From NCBI GenBank assembly GCA_032622095.1, contig CP136061.1:10493287-10557286 (forward strand): 64,000 nucleotides of DNA, given 5' to 3'. The notes beneath the pieces are model-generated. The model was not told where the DNA came from, searched no databases, and was given only the letters and a program-made list of their open reading frames with translations. This stretch comes from Siphonodentalium dalli. Its lineage: Eukaryota > Mollusca > Scaphopoda > Gadilida > Siphonodentaliidae. The position numbers were made by a program, and so were the translations under genes. Shown one piece after another: positions 58,611 to 64,000 of this stretch (position 1 is the stretch's first letter; every line of letters begins with the position of its first letter).

Positions 58611-60073
58611 CGTATAAACACAGGCAGCGGTGATTATAACATGACAATCTATGAGTTGCTATCTATTGGCTGGTATTATCAGTCTGTGAACATTATAGTT
58701 ATATAACATAACAAACATGAATTTAAGAACACACTATAAACAAAGATAGGCCATCTTTATGTGTATTATTGATTGACAATTTAAAGTTGTGACCTGAAAT
58801 GCATATCTATATATACACCCCTCTTGAATGCTAGATTACATAAGTCAATGATATTGGGTCAAATATATCAATTAATGGTATTATAGATTCTTTTATTTTT
58901 ATTTTATTTCACCAAAACATTACATGTATATACCCTTATATGTGTTGTATATATATTGGATGTTCATTTTCGAAACTTTTAAGACCGCATATTGTATATT
59001 ATTGCATATTGCCATTCTATTGGTTGAACATATTTGAAATGATCAAATAAATTGTTATTAGGCATACAATTGTTAATTTCAATAGTATACTGACAATGAG
59101 ATTGTTATAATATATGACGAATTGCGATCGACAAACTCATTTTATAAGATTTAACCAAAGATTTATTGAATCCTTACAACAAGTCACATTTTCGTGATTT
59201 TTGGGGTGAGGGGTAACATAAACCAAGTTTTCTGAAACGTTGTTACATATTAAACACATACAATGTATTCATCGTTTTCAGTATATATGTCCAAAACATA
59301 TAAGACTGAACATTGTGAACAATCGCAAATCTCCTATGAGTAAATGACCATTTATTGGACCAAAATATTTGAAATGACGAGGATTTTCTTACAAAATTGC
59401 ATATATTTTGTCGAAAAAGATGTTATATTTCAACTTTGGTCATTGTGTATGTAATTGCCATTGCAGTATTTAGAAATGTGATAAAATAGTGTCCTTTATA
59501 GATTCTCATCCATGTTCTATCGGATGCTTATCACAAAAACAATATTTCATGATTTTTGGGGTGAGGGGTAACATAATCCAAAATTTCTAAAATACGGTTA
59601 AGAATGTGTCCTAGATATTGTATGTTTTAAATAGAGTATACATGTCCAAAAATGATAAGACCTTAACCTTTGATCTACACTGAAATATTTTTGAGAAATT
59701 GTCTGTTTATTATTCCGAAATAATTGAAACGAGAATGATTATATGACAAAATTGCATGTTTTTGGTACAAAAGGTGATAAATTTCCAATTTGGTCAGCCT
59801 GGGTTGCTACTATCTTCAAAATATGACATTGTCGGGTTGAATGACGCCTTTATTATGCATGCGCCTCAAATTTTATACCAGTTGGAACGTCAGTGTGAAA
59901 TAATGATTGAATTTGACCGCCATCTTGGATTTATACTGGAAACAAGGGTTAATATTGACCAGAAACCTGTTTCTAGTTCACTTTCTGAAAGAGCACACAT
60001 AACTTGACAAAAAAAAAAAAAAGGGCACTTTTGACCAGTCCGTTCCAAAAAAAAACGCTAAGTCACTACACTA
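58424..60073. repeat. Right inverted arm of the foldback transposon
   Basis: Inverse of 55142-56932 with small indels. About 95 bp of the left arm (near 56800-56885) is absent here. The tip includes A runs (60009-60022 and 60047-60055) that replace parts of the left tip. Confidence 0.9.
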
Positions 60074-63000
60074 ATAGCGGTATGTTACTCACAACGTTAA
60101 ACTTAAACGATTGTATTGTATAGCGGTATGTTATTCACACCGTTAAACTTAAACGATTGTATTGTATAGCGGTATGTTACTCACACCGTTAAACTTAAAC
60201 GATTGTATTGTATAGCGGTATGTTACTCACACTGTTAAACTTAAACGATTGTATTGTATAGCGGTATGTTACTCACACCGTTAAACTTAAACAATTGTAT
60301 TGTATAGCGGTATGTTACTCACACCGTTAAACTTAAACGATTGTATTGTATAGCTTTATGTTAGTCACACCGTTAAACTTAAACGATTGTATTGTATAGC
60401 GGTATGTTACTCACACCGTTAAACTTAACCGATTGTATTGTATAGCGGTATGTTACTCTCACCGTTAAACCTAAACGATTGTATTGTATAGCGGGATGTT
60501 ACTCACACCGTTAAACTTAAACGATTGTATTGTATAGCGGTATGTTACTCACACCGTTAAACTTAAACGATTGTATTGTATAGCGGTATGTTACTCACAC
60601 CGTTAAACCTAAACGATTGTATTGTATAGCGGTATGTTACTCACACCGTTAAACGATTGTATTGTAAAGCGGTATGTTACTCACACTTAAACTTAAATGA
60701 TTGTATTGTATAGCGGTATGTTACTCACACCGTTAAACTTAAACGATTGTATTGTATAGCGGTATGTTACTCACACCGTTAAACTTAAACGATTGTATTG
60801 TATAGCGGTATGTTACTCACAACGTTAAACTTAAACGATTGTATTGTATAGCGGTATGTTACTCACACCGTTAAACTTAAACGATTGTATTGTATAGCGG
60901 TATGTTACTCTCACCGTTAAACTTAAACGATTGTATTGTATAGCGGTAAGTTACTCACACCGTTAAACGATTGTATTGTATAGCGGTATGTTACTCACAA
61001 CTTTAAACTTAAACGATTGTATTGTATAGCGGTATGTTACTCACAAAGTTAAACTTAAACGATTATATTGTATAGCGGTATGTTACTCACACCGTTAAAC
61101 TTAAACGATTGTATTGTATAGCGGTATGTTACTCACACCGTTAAACGATTGTATTGTATAGCGGTATGTTACTCACACCGTTAAACGATTGTATTGTATA
61201 GCGGTATGTTACTCACACCGTTAAACTTAAACGATTGTATTGTATAGCGGTATGTTACTCACACCGTTAAACTTAAACGATTGTATTGTATAGCGGTATG
61301 TTACTCACACCGTTAAATTTAAACGATTGTATTGTATGGCGGTATGTTACTCACACCGTTAAACCTAAGCGATTGTATTGTATAGCGGTATGTTACTCAC
61401 ACCGTTAAACGTAAACGATTGTATTGTATAGCGGTATGTTACTCACACCGTTAAACGATTGTATTGTATAGCGGTATGTTACTCACACCGTTAAACCTAA
61501 ACGATTGTATTGTATAGCGGTATGTTACTCACACCGTTAAACTTAAATGATTGTATTGTATAGCGTTATGTTACTCACACCGTTAAACTTAAATGATTGT
61601 ATTGTATAGCGGTATGTTACTCACACCGTGAAACTTAAACGAATGTATTGTATGCTATGTTACTCACACCGTTAAACCTAAACGATTGTATTGTATAGCG
61701 GTATGTTACTCACACCGTTAAACTTAAACGATTGTATTGTATAGCGGTATGTTACTCACAACGTTAAACTTAAACGATTGTATTGTATAGCGGTATGTTA
61801 CTCACAACGTTAAACTTAAACTATTGTATTGTATAGCGGTATGTTACTCTCACCGTTAAATCTAAACGATTGTATTGTATAGCGGTATGTTACTCACAAC
61901 GTTAATCTTAAACTATTGTATTGTATAGCGGTATGTTACTCTCACCGTTAAACCTAAACGATTGCATTGTATAGCGGTATGTTACTCACACCGTTAAACT
62001 TAAACGATTGTATTGTATAGCGGTATGTTACTCACACCGTTAAACTTAAACGATTGTATTGTATAGCGGTATGTTACTCACACCGTTAAACCTAAACGAT
62101 TGTATTGTATAGCGGTATGTTACTCACACCGTTAAACTTAAACGATTGTATTGTATAGCGGTATGTTACTAACACCGTTAAACTTAAACGATTGTATTGT
62201 ATAGCGGTATGTTACTCACACCGTTAAACTTAAACGATTGTAGTGTATAGCGGTATGTTTCTCACACCGTTAAACCTAAACGATTGTATTGTATAGCGGT
62301 ATGTTACTCACACCGTTAAACTTAAACGATTGTATTGTATAGCGGTATGTTACTATCACCGTTAAACTTAAACGATTGTAGTGTATAGCGGTATGTTACT
62401 CACACAGTTAAACTTAAACGATTGTATTGTATAGCGGTATGTTACTTACACCGTTAAACTTAAACGATTGTATTGTATAGCGGTATGTTACTCACACCGT
62501 TAAACTTAAACGATTGTATTGTATAGCGGTATGTTACTCACACAGTTAAACTTAAACGATTGTATTGTATAGCGGTATGTTACCCACACAGTTAAACTTA
62601 AACGATTGTATTGTATAGCGGTATGTTACTCACACCGTTAAACGATTGTATTGTATGGCGGTATGATACTCACACCGTTAAACTTAAACGATTGTATTGT
62701 ATAGCGGTATGTTACTCACACTGTTAAACTTAAACGATTGTATTGTATAGCGGTATGTTACTCACACCGTTAAACTTAAACGATTGTATTGTATAGCGGT
62801 ATGTTACTCACACCGTTAATCTTAAACGATTGTATTGTATAGCGGTATGTTACTCACACCGTTAAACTTAAACGATTGTAGTGTATAGCGGTATGTTACT
62901 CACACCGTTAAAACTAAACGATTGTATTGTCTAGCGGTATGTTACTCACACCGTTAAACTTAAACGATTGTATTGTATAGCGGTATGTTACTCACACCGT

Positions 63001-64000
63001 TAAACTTAAACGATTGTATTGTATAGCGGTATGTTACTCACACCGTTAAACTTAAACGATTGTATTGTAGAGCGGTATGTTACTCACACCGTTAAACTTA
63101 AACGATTGTATTGTATAGCGGTATGTTACTCACACCGTTAAACTTAAACGATTGTATTGTATAGCGGTATGTTACTCACACCGTTAAACTTAAACGATTG
63201 TAGTGTATAGCGGTATGTTACTCACACCGTTAAACTTAAACGATTGTATTGTATAGCGGTATGTTACTCACACCGTTAAACCTAAACGATTGTATTGTAT
63301 AGCGGTATGTTACTCACACCGTTAAACTTAAACGATTGTATTGTATAGCGGTATGTTACTCACACCGTTAAACTTAAACGATTGTATTGTATAGCGGTAT
63401 GTTACTCACACCGTTAAACTTAAACGATTGTATTGTATAGCGGTATGTTACTCTCACCGTTAAACCTAAACGATTGTATTGTATAGCGGTATGTTACTCA
63501 CACCGTTAAACTTAAACGATTGTATTGTATAGCGGTATGTTACTCTCACCGTTAAACCTAAACGATTGTATTGTATAGCGGTATGTTACTCACACCGTTA
63601 AACTTAAACGATTGTATTGTATAGCGGTATGTTACTCACACCGTTAAACTTAAACGATTGTATTGTATAGCGCTATGTTACTCACACCGTTAAACTTAAA
63701 CGATTGTATTGTATAGCGGTATGTTACTCACACCGTTAAACTTAAACGATTGTATTGTATAGCGGTATGTTACTCACACCTTTAAACTTAAACGATTGTA
63801 TTGTATAGCGGTATGTTACTCACAACGTTAAACTTAAACGATTGTATTGTATAGCGGTATGTTACTCACACCGTTAAACGATTGTATTGTATAGCGGTAT
63901 GTTACTCACACCGTTAAACTTAAATGATTGTATTGTCTAGCGGTATGTTACTCACACCGTTAAACTTAAACGATTGTATTGTATAGCGGTATGTTACTCG
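60074..64000. repeat. 46-bp satellite array, second block
   Basis: Same unit and variants as the block left of the transposon, about 85 units, running off the window. From about 62160 its variants repeat those at about 49920-51760 in the same order, with an offset of 12,241 bp. Confidence 0.98.

Larger units (their letters stand above)
55142..60073. mobile_element. 4,932-bp foldback DNA transposon inserted in the satellite
   Basis: The element starts TAGTGTAGTGACTTAGCG and ends CGCTAAGTCACTACACTA. The satellite unit is split with ATA duplicated (55139-55141 and 60074-60076), a 3-bp target duplication. Inverted arms are about 1.7 kb and imperfect. The middle carries fragments of one gene on both strands. 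Family not assigned; a truncated relative is at 17900-18201. Confidence 0.93.

Noticed and set aside
27019-64000. CRISPR array
   Set aside because: The 46-bp units are contiguous with no unique spacers, no cas genes are present, and the DNA is eukaryotic.
27019-64000. Telomere or proven centromere
   Set aside because: The unit is not TTAGGG-like, and nothing in the sequence shows centromere function.

Overview
This is eukaryotic, probably invertebrate DNA, and most likely molluscan. The reasons are a fibrinogen-domain gene with introns, a Polinton/adintovirus-type element, an APE-type LINE, many foldback transposons, and the GGGCAATAACTCT-like motif I associate with mollusc repeats. I cannot name the species. 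No rRNA, tRNA or CRISPR array was found. Almost all of the window is mobile or repetitive DNA. Region 1 (1-7130) is the right-hand part of a Polinton (Maverick)/adintovirus element with all genes on the plus strand. In order these are the C-terminus of an FtsK/HerA-type packaging ATPase, two small core-like proteins with a Q-x-GG-FL motif, a conserved Polinton protein, a DDE integrase with a chromodomain, a two-helix membrane protein, the single jelly-roll penton protein, a pVI-like amphipathic/basic protein, the double jelly-roll hexon protein, a CCHC-motif protein and an adenovirus-type cysteine protease. Every reading frame is open, genes overlap or abut within 60 nt, and a polyA signal follows. 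DNA polymerase B and the terminal repeats are not in the window. Region 2 (7315-8042) holds a 270-bp spacerless palindrome of 30-bp units and a 66-bp minisatellite. Region 3 (8160-16365) is a nest of transposons: an old DNA element with GGGCCC-type inverted ends, interrupted by a 2.3-kb TIR element (itself holding a 420-bp MITE) and by a 3.7-kb LINE with two coding lesions. A second copy of the old element (18517-20198) lacks both insertions and so acts as an empty site; it sits inside another element whose ends carry inverted 15-bp repeats. Region 4 (16500-23300) has a 33-bp minisatellite, hairpins, a truncated relative of the transposon at 55 kb, and unassigned AT-rich sequence. Region 5 (23311-26774, minus strand) holds the last two recognisable exons of a fibrinogen-related (FReD) gene. 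The intron next to the last exon is a 58-bp minisatellite that copies the splice acceptor about 22 times, and the penultimate exon has a decayed tandem duplicate. Region 6 (27019-64000) is a 46-bp satellite with nested higher-order duplications (offsets about 4.32, 5.19, 6.03 and 12.24 kb). It is broken by a 100-N assembly gap and by one 4,932-bp foldback DNA transposon (55142-60073) with 1.7-kb inverted arms, a 3-bp target duplication and a broken, partly inverted gene.
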